NCBI RefSeq assembly: GCF_018141165.1
Contig: NZ_CP058557.1
Span: 1,054,001-1,118,000, forward strand
Length of the DNA: 64,000 nt
Source: Alkaliphilus sp. B6464
GTDB taxonomy: Bacteria; Bacillota; Clostridia; Peptostreptococcales; Natronincolaceae
Reading direction: 5' to 3'
This document shows positions 51,820-61,103 of this stretch, piece after piece. Under the pieces are notes generated by a model. The model did not search any database, was not told where the DNA came from, and saw only the letters and a program-made list of their open reading frames with translations. How positions within the stretch are numbered: the stretch's first letter is position 1; each line of letters opens with the position of its first letter. The translations under genes and the position numbers were made by a program.

Positions 51820-53685
51820 ATGGATAAAAAAATAGGAATAATAGCGTCTGATGAAGAATTAAAAAATAGAATTATAGAATTATTTAAAAATGAAGTTGAA
51901 AACAGAGAAATAATCATAGATATTTTAAATTTGGATAGTATAGATGAGCAAGGTAGAGCATTGGAAAATAGAGGAGTTAAGGCTATTGTTGCTAGAAGTG
52001 GAGGATATCGTCATACTGTTGGTACTGTTAGTGTTCCAGTTATACATTTAAAAGTAACCACGCCGGATATTCTACAGGCAATAACAATAGCAAAAAAATA
52101 TAATAAGGATATAGTATTAGTTATATCTGATTTAGACTACTTTGATTATGGTGCATGGAAGGATTTAATTAATGCAAATATCATTCTTGAAAGATTTCAT
52201 TCAAAAAATGAGATTTATGGCAGAGTATATAAATATTTAGAAAAAAAAGATGATGTTGTAATAGTTGGTGGAGGTATTCCTTGTTCTCTTGCACGAAACT
52301 GGGACATGGATAATGTTTTTATAAATGCTAGTAAAGAATCAATTTATGAAGCTATAAACTATGCTAAAAATATGATAGAGAATCTATATGAACAGAAATA
52401 TAATAATGAGGTTCTTAAAATAATATTAGATGGAGTCCATGATGCAGTTATTGCTGTAAATTATGAAGGAAAAATTAGGTTATATAATGAAAGGGCTAAG
52501 GAGTTATTAAAGAAGGATAGACAAGATGTTATTAATAAAGAATTACTTGATGTTTTTCCGGAGCTTGATTTTATTATGGATGTTCTTGAAAGTAAGATGG
52601 ATAAAAATAATGAGATTAGGTCTTTGAAGAATATTACCATTACTGCAAACACTTCAATATTTAGGGTGGATGAAAATATTGAGGGAGTTTTATGTTCATT
52701 TCAAGATATTAGTAAGCTTCAAAGCTTAGAGAAAAAAATACGACATGAACTAAATAAGAAGGGACACGTTGCTAAATATATATTTGAGGATGTTGTTGCA
52801 TTTGACCCCATAATGAAAGATGTAGTAGAAAAGGCAAAAAGAATAGGCGAAAGTGATAATACAGTTATGATATATGGCGAAAGTGGCACTGGAAAGGAAA
52901 TAATAGCACAAAGTATACATAATATAAGTAAAAGAAAAAAAGAAGCTTTCGTAGCGATCAATTGTGCAGCTATTTCAGAAAATCTTTTAGAAAGTGAACT
53001 TTTTGGATATGAAGAAGGGGCTTTTACTGGCGCCATAAAAGGAGGAAAGCCAGGACTATTTGAACTAGCTCATGGAGGCACTATATTTTTAGATGAAATA
53101 AATAGTGTATCTCCAAATCTGCAAGGTAAACTTTTAAGGGTTCTAGAGGAAAGAGAAACAATGAGAATAGGATCAGACTATGTAATCCCTTTGGATATAA
53201 GGATTGTTGCTGCCACAAATGAAGAGTTGAAGACAATGGTAGAAGAGGGAAGATTTAGAAGGGACTTGTTTTATAGATTAAATATTTTAGAATTACATAT
53301 TCCTCCCCTTCGTGAAAGAAAAAAAGATATAATTCCGCTATTTAAGCATTACCTAAAAGAGTTATCTAATGAAAAAGAGCTTGATAAAATAAGTAAAGAT
53401 GTTGAAGAGAAATTACTAAACTATCAATGGCCTGGGAATGCAAGAGAATTAAGAAATATTGTTCAGAGATATGTAATTTTTAAAGAAATAGATTTAGATA
53501 AAAGAGAAATAATAGATAATAATACTGAAGATGTTCATAAGATTATTGATTTAAAGGAAATTAATAGGTATGTAGAAGAAAAGGTGATAGATATGCTTTC
53601 TAGTCAAGGAATGACTAAGACAGAAATAGCAAAAATGCTAGGTATAAGTAGGACAGCCCTATGGAAGAAGATTAAATCACAATAA
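51820..53685 (+). CDS. Sigma-54-dependent activator with PrpR-N sensory domain
   Basis: About 621 residues. The first 195 residues form a PrpR_N-type ligand domain (GIIASDEELKNRII, ARSGGYRHTVGTVSVPVIHL, DVVIVGGGIPCSLARN), which in PrpR senses small organic acids. Residues 200-300 form a PAS domain. The AAA+ domain has GESGTGKE (353-360) and the ELFGYEEGAFTGAIK sigma-54 loop. The C-terminus carries a Fis-type helix-turn-helix (MTKTEIAKMLGISRTALWKK). The ATG at 51820 has AAGGA nine bases upstream. Its likely target is the -24/-12 promoter just downstream at 53811, which drives the 2-oxoacid oxidation operon; the inducer may be an aryl or branched 2-oxoacid. Confidence 0.9.
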   Translation: MDKKIGIIASDEELKNRIIELFKNEVENREIIIDILNLDSIDEQGRALENRGVKAIVARSGGYRHTVGTVSVPVIHLKVTTPDILQAITIAKKYNKDIVLVISDLDYFDYGAWKDLINANIILERFHSKNEIYGRVYKYLEKKDDVVIVGGGIPCSLARNWDMDNVFINASKESIYEAINYAKNMIENLYEQKYNNEVLKIILDGVHDAVIAVNYEGKIRLYNERAKELLKKDRQDVINKELLDVFPELDFIMDVLESKMDKNNEIRSLKNITITANTSIFRVDENIEGVLCSFQDISKLQSLEKKIRHELNKKGHVAKYIFEDVVAFDPIMKDVVEKAKRIGESDNTVMIYGESGTGKEIIAQSIHNISKRKKEAFVAINCAAISENLLESELFGYEEGAFTGAIKGGKPGLFELAHGGTIFLDEINSVSPNLQGKLLRVLEERETMRIGSDYVIPLDIRIVAATNEELKTMVEEGRFRRDLFYRLNILELHIPPLRERKKDIIPLFKHYLKELSNEKELDKISKDVEEKLLNYQWPGNARELRNIVQRYVIFKEIDLDKREIIDNNTEDVHKIIDLKEINRYVEEKVIDMLSSQGMTKTEIAKMLGISRTALWKKIKSQ

Positions 53686-53701
53686 TAATTATTGAATATG
53701 T

Positions 53702-53737
53702 TAACGAAAGATAACGGGATGTTAATCTAAGGTAACG
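53702..53737. promoter_or_regulatory. Phased direct repeats, probable activator-binding sites
   Basis: TAACG occurs at 53702-53706, 53712-53716 and 53733-53737, with TAATC at 53723-53727. The repeats are 10-11 bases apart, that is, on one face of the helix. They lie about 75-110 bases upstream of the sigma-54 promoter and directly after the activator gene, a typical place for an upstream activating sequence. Confidence 0.55.
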
Positions 53738-53810
53738 GTTTTGTAATTTACAGAATAATATTTATTATGAAAATTCGTAGAAATACAGGTCTAAGGCCTG
53801 TGTTTTTTTT

Positions 53811-53827
53811 TTTGCATGAATTTTGCT
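53811..53827 (+). promoter_or_regulatory. Sigma-54 (-24/-12)-like promoter of the ptb-ior-buk operon
   Basis: TTTGCATGAATTTTGCT matches the RpoN consensus except that the first G of the -24 GG is T. The spacing is exact. It lies 93 bases before the ptb ATG. Confidence 0.6.
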
Positions 53828-53919
53828 CTATATTATTTAGTGCTTCAAAAATTTAACGTATTATATATCTAATAAGTTAATATAGTATTTTTAAAATATG
53901 AAAATAAAGGAGGAGAGAC

Positions 53920-54831
53920 ATGATATTTAAAAGTTTTAAAGATTTAATAGAAAAGGTTCAAAATTCAAAAGTAAAAAAGAGAGTTGTAGTAGTTGTAGCC
54001 CAAGATGAACATACGTTAGAAGCGGTATTTCGTGCTAAAAAAGATAATATTGTAGATCCAATCCTTATAGGTGACAAAATAAAAATAAAAGAAGTACTTG
54101 ATAACCTTAAAGAGAGCTTAGATGAATCTTCTATTATTGATGTTAAAGAGGATTCAGAGGCAGCGATAAAGGCAGTAGAGTTTATTAATGAAAATAAAGC
54201 CGACTTTATTATGAAGGGAAAAATTCAAACTGCTGATTTATTAAAGGCTGTAGTTGATAAGGAAAAAGGTCTTAGAACTGGTAATGTAATGTCTCATATT
54301 GCCATTCATGAAATACCGACTTACCATAAACTTTTGGCAGTTACAGATGGTGGAATGATGATGTATCCAGATGTAGATACAAAAAAGCAAATCATAGAAA
54401 ATGCTGTTAGCACATTTATAGATATGGGCTATGAAGAACCTAAAGTTGCAGTTTTAGCTGCTGTGGAAAATGAAAATCCCAAAATGCCGGAAACTGTGGA
54501 TGCTAGTAAGCTAAAGAAAATGAACATTGAGGGAGAAATCAAAAACTGTATTGTAGAAGGACCTATATCCTATGACTTAACAATGAGCAAAGAATCTGCA
54601 GAGATAAAAGGCTTTAATAGCCCTGTTACTGGAGATGCTGATATTTTAATTGTTCCAAACATAACTGCAGGAAATATTTTAGGAAAATCTCTTGTATATT
54701 CAGCTGGAGCTAAAATGGCAGGTTTTATTGTAGGAGCAAAGGTTCCTATAGTTTTAACATCAAGGGGAGCTAGTTCTGAAGAAAAATATTTATCCCTTGT
54801 GTTATCTGCATCGGCAGTTAAGTCGTTATAA
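53920..54831 (+). CDS. ptb: Phosphate butyryltransferase-like acyltransferase
   Basis: A 303-residue protein of the phosphate acetyl/butyryltransferase family, which converts acyl-CoA and phosphate to acyl phosphate and CoA. It shows DFIMKGKIQTADLLKAVVD, GMMMYPDVDTKKQIIENAV and NSPVTGDADILIVPNITAGN, with GASSEEKYLSLVLSA at the end. Gene order with iorAB and a butyrate kinase-like gene suggests that it accepts branched or arylacetyl-CoA rather than acetyl-CoA. AAAGGAGGAG precedes the ATG. First gene of the sigma-54 operon. Confidence 0.9.
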   Translation: MIFKSFKDLIEKVQNSKVKKRVVVVVAQDEHTLEAVFRAKKDNIVDPILIGDKIKIKEVLDNLKESLDESSIIDVKEDSEAAIKAVEFINENKADFIMKGKIQTADLLKAVVDKEKGLRTGNVMSHIAIHEIPTYHKLLAVTDGGMMMYPDVDTKKQIIENAVSTFIDMGYEEPKVAVLAAVENENPKMPETVDASKLKKMNIEGEIKNCIVEGPISYDLTMSKESAEIKGFNSPVTGDADILIVPNITAGNILGKSLVYSAGAKMAGFIVGAKVPIVLTSRGASSEEKYLSLVLSASAVKSL

Positions 54832-54865
54832 ATATTATTAATTTAAAATAATAAGGAGTGAAAAT

Positions 54866-56650
54866 ATGAAAAAATTATTAACAGGAAACGAAGCTATTGC
54901 TCGTGGCGCATATGAGGCTGGGGTAAGATATGCTTCTGCATACCCTGGAACACCGAGTACTGAAATACTTGAAAATATTGCAACATATAAAGAGGATATT
55001 TTAGCGGAGTGGGCGACAAATGAAAAGGTTGCTTTAGAGGCTGCTATTGGTGCATCTATTGCCGGTGCTAGATCACTAGCAGCTATGAAACATGTAGGGG
55101 TTAACGTTGCAGCAGATCCACTGTTTACATTCTCATATACAGGAGTTAATGGGGGTATGGTTTTAATTACAGCTGACGAACCAGGTCAACATTCATCTCA
55201 AAATGAGCAAGATAATCGTAACTATGCGAAATTTGCTAAGATTCCAATGCTTGAACCAACTGACAGTCAAGAATCTAAAGATATGATACAGGCTGCATTT
55301 CAAATAAGTGAAGTTTATGATACCCCTGTTTTAATAAGAATGACAACAAGAGTATGTCATTCAAAAGGAATAGTAGAATGTAGCGAAAGACAAGATGCCC
55401 CTATAAAAGAATATGTGAAAGATATAAATAAGTATATGACTGTACCAGCTTTTGCAAGAAAAATGAGGGTAAAAGTTGAAGAAAGAATGCATAAGCTATT
55501 AGAATTCTCTAATAAGACAGAATTAAACTATATTGAATGGAATGATACTAAGGTTGGAATAATCGCTTCAGGTGCTGCATTTACATTTGCAAAGGAAGTG
55601 TTTGGAGATTCAGCATCCTATTTAAAATTAGGATTTACGAACCCACTTCCAACTGAGAAGATAAAGGAATTTGCAAGCAAGGTTGATAAAATATATGTCA
55701 TTGAGGAAAATGACCCATATATTGAAGATCAGGTTAGAATTTTAGGCTTCGATTGCTTTGGAAAAAATCTTTTCCCACCATATGGGGAGATGACTCCAGA
55801 TGTTATAAGAAAAGCTATATTTGGAAAGACCAATGAAACTATAGATTATAATGAAGAAAAGGTTGTTTCAAGACCACCAACACTATGTGCAGGATGTCCT
55901 CATAGAGGATTTTTCCATCAATTAGGAAAGAGAAAGAATGTTGTAGTTGCTGGTGATATTGGATGTTATACACTAGGATTTGCAGATCCATACAATGCTA
56001 TGGACTTTAACATATGTATGGGTGCCGGTGCAAGTACAGGACATGGAGCGCAACAAATATTCAACATGAATAAGGACAATAACAAGAGGGTTGTATCAGT
56101 AATGGGCGACTCAACATTCTTCCATACAGGGATAAATGCTCTTATAGATGTAGCCTACAATAGAAGTAATACTGTTACAGTAATATTAGATAACAGAATT
56201 ACTGGAATGACAGGACATCAAGAGAATCCAGGAACCGGATATACGATACAAGGGATGGAAACACCAGAATTGGATATTGAAAAGCTTGTAAGGGCATGTA
56301 ATATTGAAAATATTGTAAGCATAGATCCAAATGATCTTACTGCAGTTAAAAATGCCTTCGATTGGGCTTTAAGCCTCAATGAACCTTCTGTTATTATTAC
56401 AAGATGGCCTTGTGTATTAAAGAAATTATCTGCTCAAGATAAGGAAGAATTTAGTGGCGCATTCCAAAGTAAATATGAGATTAATCATGATAAATGTATA
56501 GGCTGTAGAGCTTGCGTAAGAACAGGCTGTCCTGCTATATCCTTTGACAATAAGGCTAAGAAATCAACTATTAGTTTTGACCAATGTGTAGGTTGTAGCG
56601 TGTGTTCTCAGGTTTGTCCTGTAAAAGCTATAGGAAAGGTGGAAGCATAA
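54866..56650 (+). CDS. iorA: Indolepyruvate ferredoxin oxidoreductase, alpha subunit
   Basis: A 594-residue thiamine-diphosphate subunit of a 2-oxoacid:ferredoxin oxidoreductase. The N-terminal region has AYPGTPSTEILENIATYKED and DEPGQHSSQNEQDNR. The TPP-binding part shows GDIGCYTLGF and MGDSTFFHTGINAL...DNRITGMTGHQENPG. The C-terminal tail (from about residue 536) has two 4Fe-4S motifs, CIGCRACVRTGC and CVGCSVCSQVCPVK. It oxidises aryl pyruvates to aryl-acetyl-CoA, CO2 and reduced ferredoxin in the cytoplasm with IorB. It lies 34 bases after ptb. Confidence 0.95.
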   Translation: MKKLLTGNEAIARGAYEAGVRYASAYPGTPSTEILENIATYKEDILAEWATNEKVALEAAIGASIAGARSLAAMKHVGVNVAADPLFTFSYTGVNGGMVLITADEPGQHSSQNEQDNRNYAKFAKIPMLEPTDSQESKDMIQAAFQISEVYDTPVLIRMTTRVCHSKGIVECSERQDAPIKEYVKDINKYMTVPAFARKMRVKVEERMHKLLEFSNKTELNYIEWNDTKVGIIASGAAFTFAKEVFGDSASYLKLGFTNPLPTEKIKEFASKVDKIYVIEENDPYIEDQVRILGFDCFGKNLFPPYGEMTPDVIRKAIFGKTNETIDYNEEKVVSRPPTLCAGCPHRGFFHQLGKRKNVVVAGDIGCYTLGFADPYNAMDFNICMGAGASTGHGAQQIFNMNKDNNKRVVSVMGDSTFFHTGINALIDVAYNRSNTVTVILDNRITGMTGHQENPGTGYTIQGMETPELDIEKLVRACNIENIVSIDPNDLTAVKNAFDWALSLNEPSVIITRWPCVLKKLSAQDKEEFSGAFQSKYEINHDKCIGCRACVRTGCPAISFDNKAKKSTISFDQCVGCSVCSQVCPVKAIGKVEA

Positions 56651-56651
56651 T

Positions 56652-57224
56652 ATGGTAAAAAGCATTCTTTTAGTAGGAGTAGGGGGACAAGGAACAATTC
56701 TTGCAAGTAAGTTATTAACAACTGGTCTTATGGAGGCTGGATATGATGTAAAAATGAGCGAGATCCATGGAATGTCCCAACGTGGAGGCTCTGTATCTTC
56801 TCAAGTTAGATATGGGGAAAAAGTAGAATCTCCTGTAATTGAGTTAGGTGGGGCTGATATATTGGTATCTTTTGAGAAAATGGAAGCAATGAGATGGCTT
56901 GAATATTTAAAAATCGATGGGAAAGTTATCCTTAATAATTATGAGATCGGTTCAATATCTATTCTTTCTGGAAAAGTTGATTATCCAGAAGGTATAGTTG
57001 AAGAAATTTCAAGTAAAGTAGATACTATAGTTGTAGATGCAGCTACACATGCTAAAGATATGGGAAATTCTAAGGTTATGAATATTATTTTATTAGGTGC
57101 TACTGTGAAGTCAATGAAGCTAGAGGGTATAGATTGGGAAAAAATAATAAGAGAAAATGTAAAAAAACAATTTATTGATATTAATATAGAAGCCTTTAAG
57201 CATGGTATGAGCTTAGTAGGATAA
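56652..57224 (+). CDS. iorB: Indolepyruvate ferredoxin oxidoreductase, beta subunit
   Basis: A 190-residue gamma-type domain subunit. The start ILLVGVGGQGTILASKLLTT and the conserved EIHGMSQRGGSVSSQVRYGE are typical of IorB. It completes the IOR heterodimer. It begins one base after the iorA stop codon and probably is coupled to it. It ends 15 bases before buk. Confidence 0.95.
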   Translation: MVKSILLVGVGGQGTILASKLLTTGLMEAGYDVKMSEIHGMSQRGGSVSSQVRYGEKVESPVIELGGADILVSFEKMEAMRWLEYLKIDGKVILNNYEIGSISILSGKVDYPEGIVEEISSKVDTIVVDAATHAKDMGNSKVMNIILLGATVKSMKLEGIDWEKIIRENVKKQFIDINIEAFKHGMSLVG

Positions 57225-57239
57225 GAGTGGAGGTAAAAA

Positions 57240-58310
57240 ATGTCACATAAAATACTTGCAATCAATCCTGGTTCTACGTCAACTAAGATCGCTTTATATT
57301 CTGGAGAATCGATGGTTTTTACAAAAACCATCGATCACTCACCAGAGGAATTAAATAAGTTTAATAATATAGCTGATCAGTTTGATTATAGAAAAAATAT
57401 GATCCTTGAAGTTCTCAAAAAAGGAGGCTGTGAATTAACAGAATTATCTGCTGTAGTTGGGAGAGGAGGTATTCTTCCTCCAGTTGAATCGGGAGCCTAT
57501 AGAATTAATAAAGATATGGTAGACAGACTTAAAAATAATCCAGTTGTTGAACATGCCTCAAACTTAGGTGCATTAATAGCCAATGCTATTGCAGAGACCC
57601 TTGAAATCCCTGGATTTATCTATGATTCTGTTTCAGTGGATCAGCTAGAACCTGTAGCCCGTGTATCTGGTATGGCTGGAATAGAAAGAAGCAGCACCTT
57701 CCACGCCCTTAATTCTAGAGCAATGGCAATTAAAGTAGCTGAAAGATTAGGTAAAAAATATGAGGATTTAAATTTTATTGTTGCTCATCTTGGAGGAGGT
57801 ATTTCTCTAAGTGCCCATAAAAAAGGTAAAGCTGTAGATATTATAGCCGATGATGAAGGACCATTCTCTCCTGAAAGAGCTGGAAGAGTGCCTTGTAAGA
57901 AACTGATAGATGTCTGTTACTCTGGGGATTATGATAAAAGAACTATGCATAGAAATCTTAGAGGTAATGGAGGTGTAAACTCCTACTTTGGTACTAATGA
58001 TATGAGGGTTCTTGAAAGAATAGTTAAAGATGGAAACGAAGAGGCTGTTTTAATATATGAAGCTATGGCATATCAAATTGCAAAGGGAATTGGTGAATTA
58101 TCTGCTGTACTTTGTGGAGATGTGGATGCTATTATTATTACTGGTGGGATTGCTCATTCAAACGATTTTGTATCCCTTATAGAAAAAAGAATTTCATTTA
58201 TTGCTCCTGTGGAAGTTATGCCAGGGGAAAACGAAATGGAAGGATTAGCATTAGGTGCACTAAGGGTTCTTGAAAATAAGGAAATAGCTAAAGAATATAT
58301 CGACAGATAA
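57240..58310 (+). CDS. buk: Butyrate kinase-like acyl kinase
   Basis: A 356-residue ASKHA-fold kinase of the acetate/butyrate kinase family, which makes ATP from acyl phosphate. It has ILAINPGSTSTKIALYSGE at the N-terminus, SSTFHALNSRAMAIKVAERL, NFIVAHLGGGISLSAHKKGK and AIIITGGIAHSNDF near the end. Butyrate kinase-type length and start, rather than acetate kinase, are evident. In this operon it would take the acyl phosphate from Ptb. GTGGAGG lies seven bases before the ATG. Confidence 0.93.
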   Translation: MSHKILAINPGSTSTKIALYSGESMVFTKTIDHSPEELNKFNNIADQFDYRKNMILEVLKKGGCELTELSAVVGRGGILPPVESGAYRINKDMVDRLKNNPVVEHASNLGALIANAIAETLEIPGFIYDSVSVDQLEPVARVSGMAGIERSSTFHALNSRAMAIKVAERLGKKYEDLNFIVAHLGGGISLSAHKKGKAVDIIADDEGPFSPERAGRVPCKKLIDVCYSGDYDKRTMHRNLRGNGGVNSYFGTNDMRVLERIVKDGNEEAVLIYEAMAYQIAKGIGELSAVLCGDVDAIIITGGIAHSNDFVSLIEKRISFIAPVEVMPGENEMEGLALGALRVLENKEIAKEYIDR

Positions 58311-58326
58311 TATAGGAGGATAAATT

Positions 58327-59802
58327 ATGTCAACGTCTGTAAAAGACCAGTCAATAAATATTGAAAAAAGTAAATTAATAAAGATTATTTTTTCATTTGC
58401 TGTGATGTTGGTATTTGTATTAATGCCACCAATTGCTCCGATTACACCAATGGGAATGGATGTTTTAGGAGTTTTTATTGGTACAGTATTATTATTATCT
58501 TTAGTAGATACGGTATGGCCTAGTTTATTATGTATTCCACTGTTTGCTTTAACAGGAGTTATGAGTTTAAATGATGCAATTATAGGTTCTTTAGGTTCGT
58601 GGGTTACTATGTTTGTAATTGCTAGTTTTATTCTTACCTATGCCCTTAACTCAACAGGATTTACAGCAAGACTTACTGCCTGGTTTATGAGCAGAAAGTT
58701 TGTTAATAGGAGTCCATGGACTTTTACTATATCATTAATATCTCTTGGTTTAATTGTTGGGCTATTCCTAGACCCTGTTCCTGTTACGGCCTTTTTTATG
58801 GATTTTTCAAATAAGATATTTAAAGAACTTGGATATAAGAAAACCGATAGGTATCCCCATATGGTTACTATGGCGTTGGCATTTTCAATAAATATTGCTG
58901 GCGGTATGACACCTATATCCCATCCACTTGCAATATTAGGTATGGGAATATATGAAAATGCTGTAGGTCAACCTATTAGCTTACTTACCTATATGATGTA
59001 CGGTGTACCAACAGGATTACTCATTTTTGCAGGATTACTTCTTGTGCTTAGAATATTTTTTAAACCAGATATGAGCAAGTTTGAAAATTTTGATGTTAAA
59101 AATGTACTTGACGAAATAAAACCGATGGATATTAAAGAAAAAATAACTGTAGGAGCCTTTTTCACAGTAGTTTTATTATGGGTATTACCAGGAATTCTTA
59201 CAATAGTTGCTCCAGGAACAGCATTGGGAGCATTTTTAAGTAAGATGGGAGCAACTTTCCCTGCAATTATTGCAGTAGTGCTGCTAGCCATTCTTGAAGT
59301 TGATAATGAGCCTGTTCTTAACCTTAAGAAGGCATTTACAGAAGGAATGTCTTGGGGGGTAATATTTCTAGTAGGAGCTGCGGTTCTTCTTGGTGGAGCA
59401 GTTACAAAAGAAACAGTTGGATTGACTGATTTTATTGTGCAAAATATAGTACCTGTTACAGAAAGTTTACCACCTGTTTTAATAGTGCTCTTGATAGTTG
59501 GTCTCACAAGTATTATGACTAATTTCTCATCAAATGTTACAACTGTAGTTCTTATGACAGGGGTTGGAGTATCTATTGCCCTTGGTACAGATAATCTTAG
59601 TGTTTTTGCTATAGCTCTTTCAACAACATTAACAGGGGCACTTGCTTATATGGTTCCAGCTTCCTTTGCTTCAATTGCCGTATTGTATGGAGAAGAATAC
59701 AGTGATGGTAATACAATATTTAAGTATGGCGCAATTACTGTTGTAATTACTACGTTGATTGTATCCTTTATAGGTTATCCATTAGCATTGTTGTTACAAT
59801 AA
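58327..59802 (+). CDS. SLC13-family anion transporter
   Basis: A 491-residue membrane protein with about twelve helices, in the SLC13/ArsB-NhaD (ion transporter) superfamily. Signs are GLFLDPVPVTAFFMDF, INIAGGMTPISHPLAILG and NFSSNVTTVVLMTGVGV. It is distinct from the transporter at 1991-3457. Its place in the ptb-iorAB-buk operon suggests it moves the 2-oxoacid or amino-acid-derived substrate in, or the acid product out. AGGAGG lies seven bases before the ATG. Substrate unknown. Confidence 0.85.
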   Translation: MSTSVKDQSINIEKSKLIKIIFSFAVMLVFVLMPPIAPITPMGMDVLGVFIGTVLLLSLVDTVWPSLLCIPLFALTGVMSLNDAIIGSLGSWVTMFVIASFILTYALNSTGFTARLTAWFMSRKFVNRSPWTFTISLISLGLIVGLFLDPVPVTAFFMDFSNKIFKELGYKKTDRYPHMVTMALAFSINIAGGMTPISHPLAILGMGIYENAVGQPISLLTYMMYGVPTGLLIFAGLLLVLRIFFKPDMSKFENFDVKNVLDEIKPMDIKEKITVGAFFTVVLLWVLPGILTIVAPGTALGAFLSKMGATFPAIIAVVLLAILEVDNEPVLNLKKAFTEGMSWGVIFLVGAAVLLGGAVTKETVGLTDFIVQNIVPVTESLPPVLIVLLIVGLTSIMTNFSSNVTTVVLMTGVGVSIALGTDNLSVFAIALSTTLTGALAYMVPASFASIAVLYGEEYSDGNTIFKYGAITVVITTLIVSFIGYPLALLLQ

Positions 59803-59813
59803 AGAAAACTTGA

Positions 59814-59845
59814 TTAGGTGGAGTTTAAACTTCACCTAAATCTTT
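59814..59845 (+). terminator. Terminator-like hairpin between the transporter and yczE-like genes
   Basis: TTAGGTGGAGTTT pairs with AAACTTCACCTAA (one G-T) and is followed by ATCTTTT. It may reduce readthrough into the next gene. Confidence 0.65.
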
Positions 59846-59858
59846 TATGGAGGTATAT

Positions 59859-60581
59859 ATGAAAAAGCTAAGGATTAATAATTTATTTATATTTTTGCTA
59901 GGGCTTTCCTGCTTAAGTCTTGGCGTTGTATTAGTTATTAAATCAAATTTAGGAGTGTCCGTGGCAACATCTGTACCCTACGTTATAAGCTTATATTTTA
60001 CAAAGATAACCTTTGGTCAATGGAATTATATTGTTCATGGATTCGTATTACTTCTCTTAGTTATTATTATTAGAAGGCTCACGATAAAATATTTAATGTC
60101 GTTTATAGTAGCTTTTTTATTTGGTATAGCTATAGATTTATTTAATTTAATTTTAGTATCTGTTACATCTAATACATTTGTTGAAAGAATAGGACTATTT
60201 ATTTTTGGTTCCATAGTTATTTCTATAGGGGTTGCTGCATTTATAAAGAGCAACTATCCAATTTTGCCCTTCGATACCTTTGTAAAGGAAATATGTTTGG
60301 CAAAAAATATAGAAATTGCAAAATTTAAAACAGGTTTTGATTTAGTTTGCTTTACAGTTTCTCTAACGTGTAGCATAATCTTCTTTGGAAAAATTAAGGG
60401 ACTTCATATAGGAACATTGGTATCAGCTGTTATTTTAGGAAGTATGATAGGTGCATGTTTAAAAATTATGAATAAATATATAGAAGGAAAGTCTATTTTT
60501 CCAGAAGAAAAAACTAAGTTGGTATTAGATTTCGACCTTTTAAACTTTAGAAAGTCTAAAGGTTTAAAGAAATATAATTAA
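59859..60581 (+). CDS. YczE/YitT-like membrane protein
   Basis: A 240-residue protein with five or six helices, starting MKKLRINNLFIFLLGLSCLS followed by LGVVLVIKSNLGVSVATSVPY, the YczE pattern; the cytoplasmic tail is about 40 residues. Function unknown. GGAGG lies six bases before ATG 59859. It follows the operon transporter after a hairpin, so it may be only partly co-expressed. Confidence 0.8.
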   Translation: MKKLRINNLFIFLLGLSCLSLGVVLVIKSNLGVSVATSVPYVISLYFTKITFGQWNYIVHGFVLLLLVIIIRRLTIKYLMSFIVAFLFGIAIDLFNLILVSVTSNTFVERIGLFIFGSIVISIGVAAFIKSNYPILPFDTFVKEICLAKNIEIAKFKTGFDLVCFTVSLTCSIIFFGKIKGLHIGTLVSAVILGSMIGACLKIMNKYIEGKSIFPEEKTKLVLDFDLLNFRKSKGLKKYN

Positions 60582-60667
60582 AATAATGAGTTTTTCTTCA
60601 TAAAATCTTCACATTCTTAACCTAATATATAACTATAATAAAACATACTATATAGGAGGTTATTAAA

Positions 60668-61000
60668 ATGAAGAAATTTACAATCTTATCTATTATCGCA
60701 GTTCTAGTTTTATCAATGGGAGCTGTAGCTTTTGCAGATAGTGCAAAAGAGGCACCACAATGGTATAAAGACATGATTGAGTGGAGAAAAGAACAAGTAA
60801 ATGAAGCTGTTACAAACGGAGAAATTACTGAAGAAGATGCTAAGTATTGGAACGAGGAAATTGATCGTATGGAAGAATATCATAATGAATATGGATATGG
60901 TCAAGGAATGATGGGACACTATAGAAGTGAAAATAATAGAGGATCAGGAAGAAATAATTTTATGGGAGGTTTTGGCCCAGGATCCTGCCATAGATGGTAA
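60668..61000 (+). CDS. Small exported DUF2680-like protein
   Basis: A 110-residue protein with a clear signal peptide (KKFTILSIIAVLVLSMGAVA, probable cleavage after AFA) and no lipobox cysteine. The mature part starts DSAKEAPQWYKDMIEWRKEQ and is helical and charged as in DUF2680 proteins, then ends in a Gly/Met/His-rich tail (GYGQGMMGHY...GGFGPGSCHRW) with one cysteine. The tail may bind metal. Function unknown. AGGAGG lies nine bases before the ATG. A terminator follows. Confidence 0.75.
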   Translation: MKKFTILSIIAVLVLSMGAVAFADSAKEAPQWYKDMIEWRKEQVNEAVTNGEITEEDAKYWNEEIDRMEEYHNEYGYGQGMMGHYRSENNRGSGRNNFMGGFGPGSCHRW

Positions 61001-61022
61001 AGTTAAAAAATAAATGGAATAA

Positions 61023-61064
61023 AAAAAGGAATTTGAGAGTCTTTGAATCTCGAATTCCTTTTTA
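61023..61064 (+). terminator. Intrinsic terminator
   Basis: AAAAAGGAATT(T)GAGA pairs with TCTC(G)AATTCCTTTTT. It ends the DUF2680-like gene. Confidence 0.82.
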
Positions 61065-61103
61065 TTTTCTAACCAGAGATCAATGATAAGCATCGGATTA
61101 ATT

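Noticed and set aside
53790-53816. Alternative -24/-12 pairing using AAGGCCTG and TTTTGC
   Set aside because: Spacing is 17 bases; the pair at 53811-53827 fits exactly.
58989-59507. A 172-residue minus-strand frame
   Set aside because: Lies wholly within the SLC13 transporter gene; Thr/Pro/Ser-rich composition typical of an antisense shadow.
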